The position numbers were made by a program, and so were the translations under genes. The notes below the pieces were generated by a model, which ran no database searches, had not been told where the DNA came from, and was given only the letters and a program-made list of their open reading frames with translations. A stretch of 64,000 bases of DNA from Datnioides undecimradiatus (lineage: Eukaryota; Chordata; Actinopteri; Lobotiformes; Datnioididae): NCBI GenBank assembly GCA_008933995.1, contig WARS01000054.1:4411642-4475641 (forward strand), written 5' to 3'. Positions 27,501 to 39,379 of the stretch are shown here, one piece after another (position 1 is the stretch's first letter; each line of letters starts with the position of its first letter).

Positions 27501-30500
27501 ACTAATCAACGTCTAGAGTGCCCTCTCCAGAAAAATGCCAATGCTCAATTATCGAACATCTACAACTGTTGTATCTCCTTAAACTAATCTGTTTTTCTAA
27601 AGTAACTTGAAGCAATTTTGTAAACATCACAAAATCACCATATCATTTTTGTTGTGTATACATCCCACCTGATTTATTCACCAGCCATACCGGTGGCTGG
27701 GCAGTGCCAGTCTTCATCCACTTGATTGGAACAATCCATTCATAGCTGTGGAACAAACAACTATTAAAGCTACGATAACTTTAAAGTCGTGTATCTGTTT
27801 TTCCTCATATGACTTGGATCAAAGACAATGTGTCAGTCGGATCATGATGTCATTAGAATTTTAATAAAGAGTAGAAAATAGAAAGTCTCAGCTGTGGTAT
27901 CTTAAAACATTAGCATGATAGCAGCAGTGTAGATTGTGATATTACTGTCAAGGTAGAGGTAAAACAAGCTATGTGTGGGAAGGAAGTAGTATCGTAATTA
28001 TAAAAAAGAATTGCAATGATGCTACCTAAAATAATAATAATTATTGGTACACAAATCATAAACGGCTGTAGTAGTAATAAAGACAAACACACACACACAA
28101 ATCTTTATTGTTTCACGGGGAGGAAAGGATGAAAAGGATGTAATGTACATACTTGAAAGGAGATGGAGTGGTAACTTCAGACTCTGAATCCAAGAGGAAG
28201 TGCTCCTGAGAAATGACCCCATTGGTGGTATTAATGGTGACCACAGGGAAGCCCATCTGCAGTACCCAGGTGTTCATGATTTTTTCAACGGTGGTTGGAA
28301 GGTTGGTTTTATTGGCAGCAGCCTGCAGACATAGACAAACAGTGGGTTGGCATGTCATCCTTTGGTTTAAACCATTAGCTACATGTTCAGATACAAAGAT
28401 TATATTAAAAAAACATGCCATTTGCAAATGTTTCCATAAGTCTTTGTAGACGGCGTTCCCAAATGCAAATTCAGCCAGGTAGGTCTGCAGGGTGGACAGA
28501 GAAAACAAAGAAATAACTTAATGTTTACATATGTTGCACATATTATTATGCTGTATTATGTATAATACTATATATCATACATATTATATCCACATTATTA
28601 CTTATGTGAGTTGTCTAACTGAATTAAAGTTACTGATTATCCCTGACTGATGATGACCATTCCAGGTTTGAAGAAAATCCAACCATTAAATGGACTGATA
28701 AGCATGCCAGTTGAAATGTTTGAATGATGTACTCTGCCACATTACCAACAGGAAATCACTCTTCAGGGACATTTGTACTTTAACCCTCTAAAGTATTCAT
28801 TGTACAATATGCTTTAGTGTGTTACATAAAAAGGGGACTAAGGTTCACAGTCACATGTTGTGTTTTTCAAAGATGAATGTTAAGTGTCTCCATAAAGTCC
28901 TTACCCTGAGTCCCATAGTGAAGATGTCTTCAGTTAAGAAATCTGACAACATCCTCAGAACAGATGCTCCCTGAGGGTGTGAAAACACATTTAAATGTTT
29001 GAATGGAGGCTCTATCTTCTCAATCAGAGACTGGAATCGTGTTCTCCTGCTGTTTAGACATGAGTGTGTGAAACTACCTTGCTGTATGAGATGGCATCAA
29101 ACAGCTCACTGATCTGTTCTGGTTTCTGGATGTCCTCTTCTTTTGAGGACAGAGGGTGAGAAGAGGCCAGGGCATCGACAGCAAACACCCTGTGGACATC
29201 ACTAAGCACGATGAGGTCTTTCTATTTGGAGATAAATAAGATGGTATGGTAAAAATGTCAGTGGTCAGTATCATCATCATACCACTGATTATTGAGGCCA
29301 TGAGGTGGGAGAGAAATCCTTACCACATTCCAGTCAGGTTCAGCGTTGTGGGCTCCCAAGTACTCAACATAGGATGCAAATCCTTCATTTAGCCACAAGT
29401 CATTCCACCACCTCAAGGTCACCAGATTACCAAACCACTGAAGTGACGACACAAAGAAAAAGCATGATGGCCAAGAAAAGCTAAAAAGATGGGCAATATG
29501 TCATGGGAGTTGAGGGGACAAATACTTACAAGTTTCTCTCTCAGGGTTACGCAGATTCATTCAAAATATGTTTTCCGCATTTCAGAATTATTTGACAGAC
29601 TACATTACAAGTCACAACACCTACCAGGATTTATAACAGTGACCACCATAAAATAGACAATGTAAACTGATACAGTTTGCATTGTTAAAATCTAACCATG
29701 TGAGCCAGTTCATGGGCAATGATGGTAGCGATCCTCTGCTTGTTGGAGTTGGAGGAGAATGCTTCATCATACAGCAGCGCTGTCTCTCTGTATGTGATCA
29801 AACCCCAGTTCTCCATGGCTCCGGCATTAAAGTCTGGTAGAGCTATTTGATCTGCATTGAGAAAAAGATAATTCATTGTTGATTACTTAAGTTATTTAAC
29901 AAATGTATGTTGACCAAACTTTAGTATGACGATAGACTACAACTGTGATAACTGTAACAATCAAGTTATCAAGTTTCCTCTGTTGATTAATGATACTGCG
30001 TGTGATCATGCCTGTTCCCAGAGACTTGTCATAGAAATTAAAACTGAAAGATAGAAGAACCCCAGTGATTAGCAGATGCTGTATGTCAGGGCTGTTAAAT
30101 GATATGTTCAATTTAGGGAAAAAGGCGGAAAAGAGGAGACTAAGGTATCATCCCCAGCTGAGATCAAGAATGCAATATGCAGACTGGTCTGCTGTATTTG
30201 GGTTTCAGTAGCTAATCCTGATATCATTAGCCAAATTTGTTAATGACTTGTCCAGCCAGTGTAGTCATGATTAAAAAAGCATTTGTCTAGGACATAATGT
30301 ACTAATGTAGATGCTGAAACTTTAATGAAAGGTGTCTCTTCAATCTTGAAATCAAATCTTTTATTTCATTGTTCCAGTAACATTTGCAGTTTCTTTTCAA
30401 CTTGCTATAGATAAGTAGCTATATTACTAGCTATATTATTGAATAATGAATGCAACTATTGCTATCAAAAGTTATTTCCTGTCTAATTTTGAACCTTCCA

Positions 30501-33500
30501 CCTTTGCAGTAAAAAATCAGAAAATACATACTTCAAACGAACCAGTATATCTCATAAATTAGTTAAAGCTTTCCAAACACACTTTGATTTTGCATGAATG
30601 ATTTCAAATGCATGTAACAGAGAAACCCTCTGGATTAGCAATTCTAGCTAACTGCATAGGAAGCTTCTGTCAGGACAACTTTCAGACTAATTTTTTTATC
30701 TAACTAGACTCATTCATATCCAAACTGTGTGGTTAACTCACCAGACTTGGGCAAAGGGTAGCTGGAGTTGTAATACTCCTCAAAGAACTTAAGGATGGGT
30801 CCAGTTTTGTTAAGGGCATACTGTCCTTGCCCAGCAGCAATAGCAGATCTCCGGGCGAAGATACGGATCTGAATAAAACAATTCAATAAAACACATTAAA
30901 TCTTGTTGCTGTGCACACATCTGCTCCTCCGACTATCATTTTAGAGGCAGAGTAGTGATTTCCCACTTCCAAGGTGAACTGAAGGGAATCAAATCTCCAG
31001 CAATATTTCCCTTGTGGATATCATCAGGGTCATTGACTTATGGTTATCACCATGACCCTGCTGATGGCAGTGCCAAGGTGCTACCTTCAGGACACCACCA
31101 CAACATACTTGACTTCTGTGTAGTACATATGCAAAAGCGACTGCATTTAGCAACTGTAGCTTCAGAAGTGTTCATTTAACCAAATGAACCTGTTTTTGTA
31201 CTCAGGGCTGTGTTGTGCACCTTGTAAACAGGCATTGGACCCACTGATGTTAATGTCAACATGTACCTGCTGTAGTCACTATTCAAATATCCTCTACTAT
31301 CTGCAGTAACTTTATTGACACTGCTTACACCATGCTTAGCTTCATAACAAGCTAACACCTAAACACAAAATTTGTCAAAATGGCCCTAACACAAAAGTGA
31401 ACAACACCTGCACAGGCTATGTGTTATGTTTAAATATACCTATGACTTTCGTGTCCCCCAGTAGAATGGCAAAATGAGTCCAGAGCAGTCTTGGAAATAG
31501 GTTACACCTGCATTCATGAAAAATGGACTAAATCTTTTCAGAAGATCAATTACCAAAACTCCATCGATGGTGTTATTGATGAAGGCAAAGTCACAGACGA
31601 TGAATGCCAGCAAGTAGGTGGACATTTTCTCAGTTGGCTCGAAAACAGTCTTTGTCACACTGTGACCATCATGGGTCACATTTATTGATTCTGTGGAAGG
31701 GAAATCAAATTCAATATCATACAGCTGAACCAGTAAGGACCAATATTGTCTTCCTCAGAAAAATATCCTTTCCAGTTATCACCAACTAACCTTTTTCTTC
31801 GCCATTGGACAGGGCTACAGTTCCATGGTCATGGATAAGGGTGATGTAGAACACAGCCTTCATAGCTGGTTCATCAAAACAGGGGAAAGCCTTTCTTGCA
31901 TCTGTTGGCTGCATCTGAGTGGTAGCAACAACCCTGACAGGAAATAGGAAGTAGTTTAACAGCTAAAGAGAACTTTTCACAAAATGCCCTTATGGAGTTT
32001 TACCAAGAGCAAAATGGTAATATTTACATAAATTAAATCTCTGTGTATAGAGCACAGAGATACACCCAAACACACATACTTTGTCACTCCATCCTCTACG
32101 TATTCACTCCTGTAGAAGCCTCCCAGGTCATCAGCCAGCTCTCCAGTAAATTTGGTCATGAGGCGATACGTCTCGCCCTGTACCAGTTTACCATCCAGCT
32201 GTAGCACCAGGTACTGAGTCACAGTCTGGAGCCAAGAAACCTTGATGGAGGGGACTTTGATACCATTGACTGAGTCGAGGCTCGCCAAGTGTCCATTTTC
32301 AAAACTGGAGTAGTTCAGTTTATTGGAGTGGATAAGAATCAGGTCAGTCTCCTCAACACACTGAAACTCCACACTGGAGTCACCTGAAACAACACGAAAC
32401 CTCTTAAACTTGGAAACCTCAGATTACCCATCCCCAATCTATTTAAGCAAATATGATATTACAAATTCCAGATATGAGTAATTCCAATTTCTGACAATAT
32501 AAATCGCAATTGGAACTTTGACTCCATGTTTGAAATTATTTTTATAATTCTTTGTTTACAGGTTAAGTCAACTTGATGAGTGGCTCTCACCCTACAAAGC
32601 AATGTCCAATTGCAAGCTGCATTTGTCACTGTCACTGTGCACTGTAAGTAGTTCACTCAAATAGTGTTTTTCATTCTTTCTTTTATATAAAAAAAAAATT
32701 AATTCCTTAATTATCCAACTTAATATGTTTTTTATATTGCTTTCCTATCTTGTTTATTCTGCTACTCTCAGGATCTGAGCAACTGCATGTTTGGGGTCCC
32801 TGCTTCCTAATAACCTCCAATATATAAAGGCACTGTAAATATCAAATCAGGAAAAAAGTTACCTATTGTCAAGTGAAAATCACATATCTCAGTGTGTCAA
32901 TACTGACTTTTTTTCACACTTCTTTCACTTCTTATATCTACTCTTATATCACCTCTAACAGCAGATAAATAAAAAAATCCATTTGTCTGCAGAGAGCCCA
33001 CAATGTTTTCTTTTCTTTTTTTTTAGCTGTGTGAAACAGGCTTTTGGGATGCCTACAGGCTGCGGCAAACTCACATCTCCCACATTCTTCCAGGTTAGTG
33101 TCATTACCATAGAGTTAATATAAAATTGAAAGACCCTTCAAAATGTCATTCACAAACCTGAATGTGTGCATCAGATGTGAACAAGGACTGAGATCATTTG
33201 TAAAGATAATTAGGGTGGAGTGCTTCATATGAGCCTATGAAACTGTCAGGAGTCAGGATACACCATCCATTCTGAATCTGAGTGAAATCTGGATGTATCC
33301 AGAATGAATCCAGGATGGATCAAGGTATACCCTGACTCCTGACTCTAATGGGTGATTTTTTTTCTCTCCATTTCATTTTTTACACTGTTCCATCTAAGAA
33401 TCAACCTTTCATCAGCCTTTATTTCCTTCCCTCTTTAATCTCAAAAGAGGATGAAATATTCAACCTTAAATACCATGTGTATGCATATATTTTATAAGAA

Positions 33501-33885
33501 ATAAAATCATCCAGCACCAGAGGATTAACAATGGATTTTACACAGATAAAGCCTTACCAGTAAAGAAGTAGAAACTGGTTCCTGCAACTGGAGTCAGTCG
33601 GGGCCACAGGGTGACATTATAGTGATCCGGCATCAGGCTCTTAGGCAGTCGATACTTGTCCCAAGGTTCATTGGATGGGACAGGTGTCGTGGAGGTGGGA
33701 GCAGCTGTGACAGTGGGTTTGGGTGTTGTTGCCCCGTCTGTTGGTGAGACATTATTATGATTATTATTTTTAGCCTTTTCCTGTGAGTAAACAACAGACA
33801 GAGCTATGATAGTAGCCAGGGCCCCTGCACCCAAGACGACACCCACTATCCCGACAGATTTACTAATGAAGAAACCTTTCCCCAT
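24550..33885 (-). CDS. anpep: Aminopeptidase N-like, upstream tandem copy, 21 coding exons, 971 aa
   Basis: Same M1 ectopeptidase role as its neighbour. Exons 5' to 3': 33558-33885, 32080-32383, 31791-31933, 31554-31690, 30742-30868, 29697-29851, 29324-29437, 29078-29221, 28905-28970, 28419-28484, 28153-28322, 27669-27745, 27220-27353, 27049-27104, 26735-26882, 26510-26601, 26269-26376, 25982-26149, 25721-25861, 24904-24985, 24550-24705. They sum to 2916 nt with all phases closed. Seen: cytoplasmic [10 protein letters not shown], membrane helix (about 13-33), a Ser/Thr/Pro-rich stalk of about 35 residues before [15 protein letters not shown] at 357-361, HELAH at 393-397, E416, Y482, and a C-terminal end WFVAEAKL. 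The stalk is longer than in the other copy. The start is the in-frame ATG before the membrane helix; more upstream in-frame codons probably belong to UTR, as an AG acceptor lies close before it. One intron (28323-28418) has a GC donor. Confidence 0.92.
28323..28418 (-). other. anpep: 96-bp GC-AG intron that stays open in frame
   Basis: The exon ends CAAATG and the intron begins gcatgt instead of GT; it ends ctgcag before GCTGCT. Phase and exon lengths match the other copy, where a normal gtaag donor is used at the same place (15011). The intron is exactly 32 codons without a stop, so retention would insert 32 residues after LQM without breaking the frame. Confidence 0.7.
29852..30741. other. 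Intron of upstream aminopeptidase gene, nothing seen
   Basis: Intron between exons 30742-30868 and 29697-29851. It is AT-rich with no recognisable transposon ends or coding pattern. Confidence 0.6.
31022..31066. repeat. Imperfect palindrome in intron
   Basis: CATCAGGGTCAT at 31022-31033 pairs with ATGACCCTGCTGATG at 31052-31066, with a three-base bulge and an 18-base loop. It is within the intron 30869-31553 of the upstream aminopeptidase gene. It may be the core of a short MITE, but no target duplication was found. Confidence 0.5.
32384..33244. other. First intron of upstream aminopeptidase gene, left part
   Basis: AT-rich non-coding sequence between coding exons 1 and 2. Nothing was recognised except the palindrome that follows at 33245-33343. 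Confidence 0.5.
33245..33343. repeat. 99-bp imperfect inverted repeat
   Basis: GTCAGGAGTCAGGATACACC at the left pairs with GGTATACCCTGACTCCTGAC at the right with a few mismatches, and ATCCATTCTG pairs with inner sequence. The whole block can fold as one long hairpin. It could be a small MITE or foldback element in the first intron of the upstream aminopeptidase gene. Confidence 0.6.
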
Positions 33886-36800
33886 GATGACTGCTACAAA
33901 CTGCCTGCAGAGACGGAGGGTGAACTTCCTTATGTATCCATGGGTAGCAACACCCCTCCCATTCATACAAGGTGATATATTAACAGTGTAAATACCATCC
34001 TCACCTGGTGAAGACAAAACTAGCTTTGTCACACATCTTCATACTGATAAGCCAAATTTTACCGCTCTTTTACCTTTTTAAAATAAAAAACTATACTATA
34101 CTAGTTACGTCAATGTTTTTGTGACTGTGACATACACAAGTAGGGATAACAGATTTTCAGATGATGACTTTTAAAATAATTTTGGGAAATACATTATCTG
34201 ACTTTTTGCCTTCTTTCTCTTGGACAAGGAGATTGATACCTCTCTCGACCTGTATGGTGAATGTGTGACCGGAGCCAACTTCAGTTAGATGCACAACAGT
34301 AATGGAAATAGGTAATTTCATTCTCTCTGCGACAATGATGCAACCAATCAAAACAGGCAGTTAAAAGTTAAACTAACCATCTATAGTTTAGTCGATAATA
34401 CTGAGTGTAACCTCAAAGTTACAATCACATTTTTGTTGTCTGATGTGAATACCACAGTCTGATGTGAACTTAACCAGGGGATTTGCTTGGTTTATAAATA
34501 GTCAAATTTACAGTGAATCTTTATTTTCATTTTATTCCACTATTTGAAACTTATTATAAAAATCATTTGAAACTATAAATTGACTCTTTAAGCCTTCATG
34601 TTCCCTGAAAGTAACAGTAGAGTCTCATTAGGATGATGATGTAAAACAATTAAACACATTGCTGAATTGGACCAAAACAACATTTTGTTGTATCATATGT
34701 ATTTTATATTTTATTCTTCTATTTCTTTTTAATTTCAACTATACTACCATTGTTGTTCCCTTCAGTCTCTACCACTTGACTTATTTTTTATGTCTGTGCT
34801 TAAACATTAGCATATTACTCATATTACTGTCATATTACTGTAAAGCACAGTCATACTGAATAGGAGGAAAAAGACTTATGAAAGGTGAAATCTACTCGCA
34901 GCTGTTAACCCTTCCAGTTATTGCAGCTTTTTATCTTTAAATCAACCTTCTGCCCTTTCTATCAGGGGGAATAATGTTACAGAGCTTTTGAAAAGGCATT
35001 TGCATGAGTGGCACTTATGTGCATATCGCAGTCTCAGCTGTCATCCACTCTTTGACGTAATATAAAAGAGCTATGTTAACTTTAATATCTAAAGTGAGTT
35101 AAAGGGAGTGGTTGAGTTAGTAAGTTCACGCCACAGCTATCATCACTGTTGTCCATACTTGTTCACAATAGCTGAAGAAATACCTTGTTTAGTCAAACAG
35201 GTCAAACAATGTTGCACTACCAACATGAATAAGCCTGTTAAAGTTTAGCCACCTTTATTAAAGTCAGGAAAACCTTTTATAACCATTATGTTGAAGTACT
35301 GGAGATCAAGCTGGAGCTAAAAGGAGAGTGAACGATACACTTCCATGTCCCAGGTGGCCTGAAACACAACTCCAATAAAAGCTGATGTCCCTCCTCCATA
35401 TTGTGTAATATGCTTATATTCACTAACTGCCAATGTATTCTGGGATACTATAAAGATTATTTGCGGTGTGCACCATGGATGAAATAGCTTTATTCTTAAC
35501 TGAAGATGAATTAAAGCTCTTACAAACCATTTTATAATGTTTCTTGACGAGTATTTCCAAAAAAGTTCACATAGGTGACTTCTTGTAGATGTTGCTACCA
35601 TCCCGCTTCATTTAACGCTGGCTTGTGAAACGTCTGCCTTTTTCACCTTGACAACACTGTAATACACAAAGTCTTGGACAGTATGCAACTTTTTCTGTAG
35701 TGACAATGGGGAACATGCCGGGGTCAGCAGCAGTTCATTGCCCTTTTCAGTACTACTTGTTAAATTGTGCACTTCCTTGGTTGTGAGAAGGCTGTGGAAA
35801 GTGCTATAAACCTCAGAATGCGCTGGTACAGATATGGTCGATGTTTAAAGGTTTATCTCACATGACTCAGACTGTCCTTCGCGATAGACTACATTATTAG
35901 AAGCCTGTCGGGCATGTTCAACACTTCAGAGGACTTTAATGGCTTTATAAGTTGTTAAGAAAACTTGATATGATGTCTGAGTTTATAATGGAGTCCAGTA
36001 TCAAGCAAGAACTCATTTTACAACAAAAAGTATATAAAATATCACCTTGGCTATTGTGATAATATCTCTGCCCTTGTTTTTATCTCTGTAATACTCTGAT
36101 AAAAGTATCTCTGACTTTGATTATCAGGTCAAAGTCAGAATGAGAGAGTTCATTGATTGTGTGCAAGTTGATTTTTATTACATACCATGAGCTTAAGAGA
36201 CACAGTGTTATGTTATGCAGGTCCTTGGAGTTACTGGCAGAGAATCTTCTAATGGCATTTTTACCATTATTTAAATAAAATGTAGGTGATATATTTCAAC
36301 AGATAGAGCTACAAATATTCAGTGTACTCAAGGCCCTTTGCTTGCTTGTTCTTCCTCTGCCTTCCTTAATTGATAACCTAAGTTAACTTGATGACCTTAG
36401 TTTGTTGCCATCTAGACAGCGAATTCCATACACTGAAGAAGGACCGAGGAATTTAAAGCTTGTTGAAAGCTCGCAAAAAAAGGTAGTAAAGAGGTGTGAA
36501 GACTCATTCACACTGTTTTTATTAGAAGATGGATTTTTTTCAAATCATTGTTTCAAACATTAGTAATGAACTTTGATCTGTGACTTTTAACCAAAATATG
36601 ATAATACTTAGAATTATACTGAAGACACCAGCTACTTAGCTCACTGGCTAACATTCTAATTAATGCTGGTTAAGATATATTTGTTCTGTTTATGTAAACA
36701 TATCCCAAAACTATTTCTTTGTCTCTCAATACCTTGTTAAGTCTCCACCCTGTTTCTGGCTCTCATCCCCAACTGAGGACATTAACCAGCTCACAAATAT

Positions 36801-37640
36801 ACGGTTTCATTTCACAACAAGATAAAGGTCTACAGTCTTTGCTGCCTCTGTGAGGCTGTATTGGTATTGAATGACAGTGGCTGCACGCTGACATGCAGCA
36901 GGTACAGTGTTTATTTATAGGCTGATTTAATCAACAGAAACTGAAACTGAGGCTCATGGGAAAAGCATTAGTTGTTCAAGTCATAAGCCAAGGTATTTGA
37001 GGAAAGCACTAGAGGAAAAATGCATCTATTACAATTGAGACATTTAGAATGTCTGGACCAGTGATCAGTCAAACTGGTGTGACTCAAAACCACAAATCTC
37101 GATTATTTAACTGAAGACTTGGATACTCAGAAGATCACCCAAGTCATTAGGGTTTATTATCTGAAAACCATGAACATCTGTATAATATATAATAGCTTCT
37201 GGCAATGGCTAAAAAAGATCCAGCAATTCTGAGCAGGCCTTACGCACAAATGGTGCAATTGTTGGAGGCTGTTTTCAGCCATGGGGAACCTTGGGCAATA
37301 TTAGCTCAGTTTGGTTCTGAAACACTGCACAGAACCACCTGAATATTCACTCAGCAATATAATTTCAGCATCAGCAGAGTAACACTAATAGCTCTTGGTG
37401 ATCAGTCAAGTCCGTCAGTAATACCCAAATTAGTTTCTCTTTGGGCTTCTTGCTGACATGTGTATACACCTCCTTCACCCCGCAGTCACTCTCTCTGGGG
37501 AAGATTCCCTCTTGCTATAAGAGTAAATGACAGATGTGTGGTCTCTTTTTGTTATTTTGATCTTTTGAAATTCATGGTGATTCACTTATATTTTATATAT
37601 TTTATTGTAAATAAATTAAATTCAATTATAAATTCCTTAG
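33886..37640. other. 5' flank of upstream aminopeptidase gene, nothing recognised
   Basis: A probable acceptor for a 5' UTR exon (tctctgcag) lies about 20 bases before the start codon, so the true promoter may be further right. The remaining 3.7 kb is AT-rich with short, pattern-free open frames. I identified no promoter. Confidence 0.4.
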
Positions 37641-37649
37641 ATGTTAACT

Positions 37650-38140
37650 CATGTTGTCACCCTGTTTTGTTGCAGTCTGTGAGCTGGGCCATGAGAAACA
37701 GTGGCAAATTCCATTTGGACTTCATTGGCGAGAGGTTAGTAGAAAGTGGTCTTATAATGAGCACACATTAATGATGCAGTATGTTTTTACAGGTAAGGCA
37801 TGGACATATACTCCATGCTCAGTGTGGCTGATTGTACGACTTATGTGTCAGTATGTATTGATGCATTGTGACATGAGTGCAGAGCTCAGGATAATGCTTA
37901 CTACAGAGGGATGGTAGAAGGTTTTGCCCCACAGGTAAATGGTAGGAGGTGGCAGAGAGCCATGGCAAACCAGACAGGGCTGCACAGCTTTAGTTGCAGT
38001 TTGATCCCAGCAATGTATGTAATTACTGTAAAGGCAGGTCACATTGTACAGCTGAATGCAATGTACAGTCCAAAGCTGCATGTGGGTGTAATAGTGCGCA
38101 TATCAAACTAATGCAAATTCATTTCTACAAATGCCCTACT
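37650..38140 (+). pseudogene. Decayed retrotransposon gag fragment with CCHC knuckle
   Basis: In shifting frames the plus strand carries blocks like those of fish Gypsy-type gag: FGLHW, MQYVFTGKA, YSMLSVADCTTYVSV, and a clean zinc knuckle CNYCKGRSHCTAEC (C-X2-C-X4-H-X4-C) near 38018-38060. Stops and frameshifts lie between the blocks. No LTRs or pol were seen nearby. The knuckle is seen directly; the gag assignment of the upstream blocks rests on resemblance I recall. Confidence 0.45.
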
Positions 38141-38780
38141 AATCCTCACCTGTCTATCGCTCTCTCATTCTGCTCGGCTTTGACAAACTGGTTCTTGAGA
38201 GTGTGGGTCAAGGGCTCTTTGTCAAGATGGGATAATGAATAGCTCCAGTGCCCCATATTACACATCTAAGTCATCTATGGTACAGCTTCAGAAAATGAAA
38301 AAACCCCTCGTACGTCCCTTGTAATTTGAAGAAACTCTGTGTCATATGTCTTTTTAATTATTCATATAAATCTTCTCCAGTGTGTCCAGAGGGAAAGAAA
38401 GATGCCTTTTCTTTATCAGACTAAGGTTTTCTTTTTCTGCACATATTGAAGGTTATGTGTTATGCGACATCATGTAGTACTTCAAGCCAGCCACAAGATG
38501 GGATCCTCGCTCAACAAATCTCAGAATGAATTTGGGCTTGAAACCGGCTTCTTTTTCAAATAGTCATTTTAATGAACTATTCACTTATTCAGTAGTGTGA
38601 CTATACCACTTCCATAAATGCGAATGCAGCATTATCTTTCTATTGACGGTTTGAATTAGCAGGTTACTCACCTATAATGAATATTCATTTAGGAAGTATT
38701 ACATCTGAAGTGATGAAGAGTTTGTGAATGTAAAAGGCATCTTATGGAAATATAAAATAGCAAGACTCCGAGATAAGTTA

Positions 38781-39370
38781 CAGTGGTACCTTGACATATG
38801 AGTTTAATTCGTTCTGTGACGGAGCTCGTAACTTAAATTACTTGTATGTCAAATCAATTTTCCCCATTGAAATGAATTGAAATGCCATTAATCTGTTCCG
38901 GGCCCCCCAAAAAACACTTTAACCCCCTTTTTAAATAAGAAAAGTGTACTTATAAATAACGAATATTGTATAAAAAAAAACAATACAATAGAATGTACTG
39001 CAATAAACTGTTTGTATTAAGTATAATGTACAGCACTTACTTTGGAGATCAGACAACTTGAGGATGCTGACGGAGGTGGAGGAGAAAGGTTGAACTGAAC
39101 AACTGAATCTTATTCGCTGATTTTTGGCCTTTTCGCCACACTTTCCTCACTTTCATCTGCAGCTGTCTAGCTATCGAGTAAGACACGGGATGCTGGGCGG
39201 ATGTTACGGCGTTCACTGTGGGGTTCGCTACGCCAAATAGCGGTGGGGTATCTGAAGCTGGCTTGTAACCCGAATTTTAGCTTGCAACTCAAAGCAAAAA
39301 ATCGGCCGAGAGACGGCTTGTATCTCGAAAAACACGTTAGTTGGGACGCTCGTAAGTCAAGGTACCACTG
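38781..39370. mobile_element. pogo/Tigger-type MITE, 590 bp
   Basis: The left end CAGTGGTACCTTGACATATG and right end CGTAAGTCAAGGTACCACTG are inverted repeats. TA lies directly outside both ends (38779-38780 and 39371-39372), as expected for a TA target. No transposase is present. The terminal pattern CAGTGGTnCCTyGACTTACG is typical of Tigger-like elements. Confidence 0.7.
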
Positions 39371-39379
39371 TACTATATA

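Noticed and set aside
33886-34032. Upstream in-frame Met (MTKLVLSS...) as the start of the upstream aminopeptidase
   Set aside because: The MGKGF start directly precedes the membrane helix as in the paralogue (MGKSC), and a splice acceptor lies just before it, so the upstream codons are probably intron or UTR.
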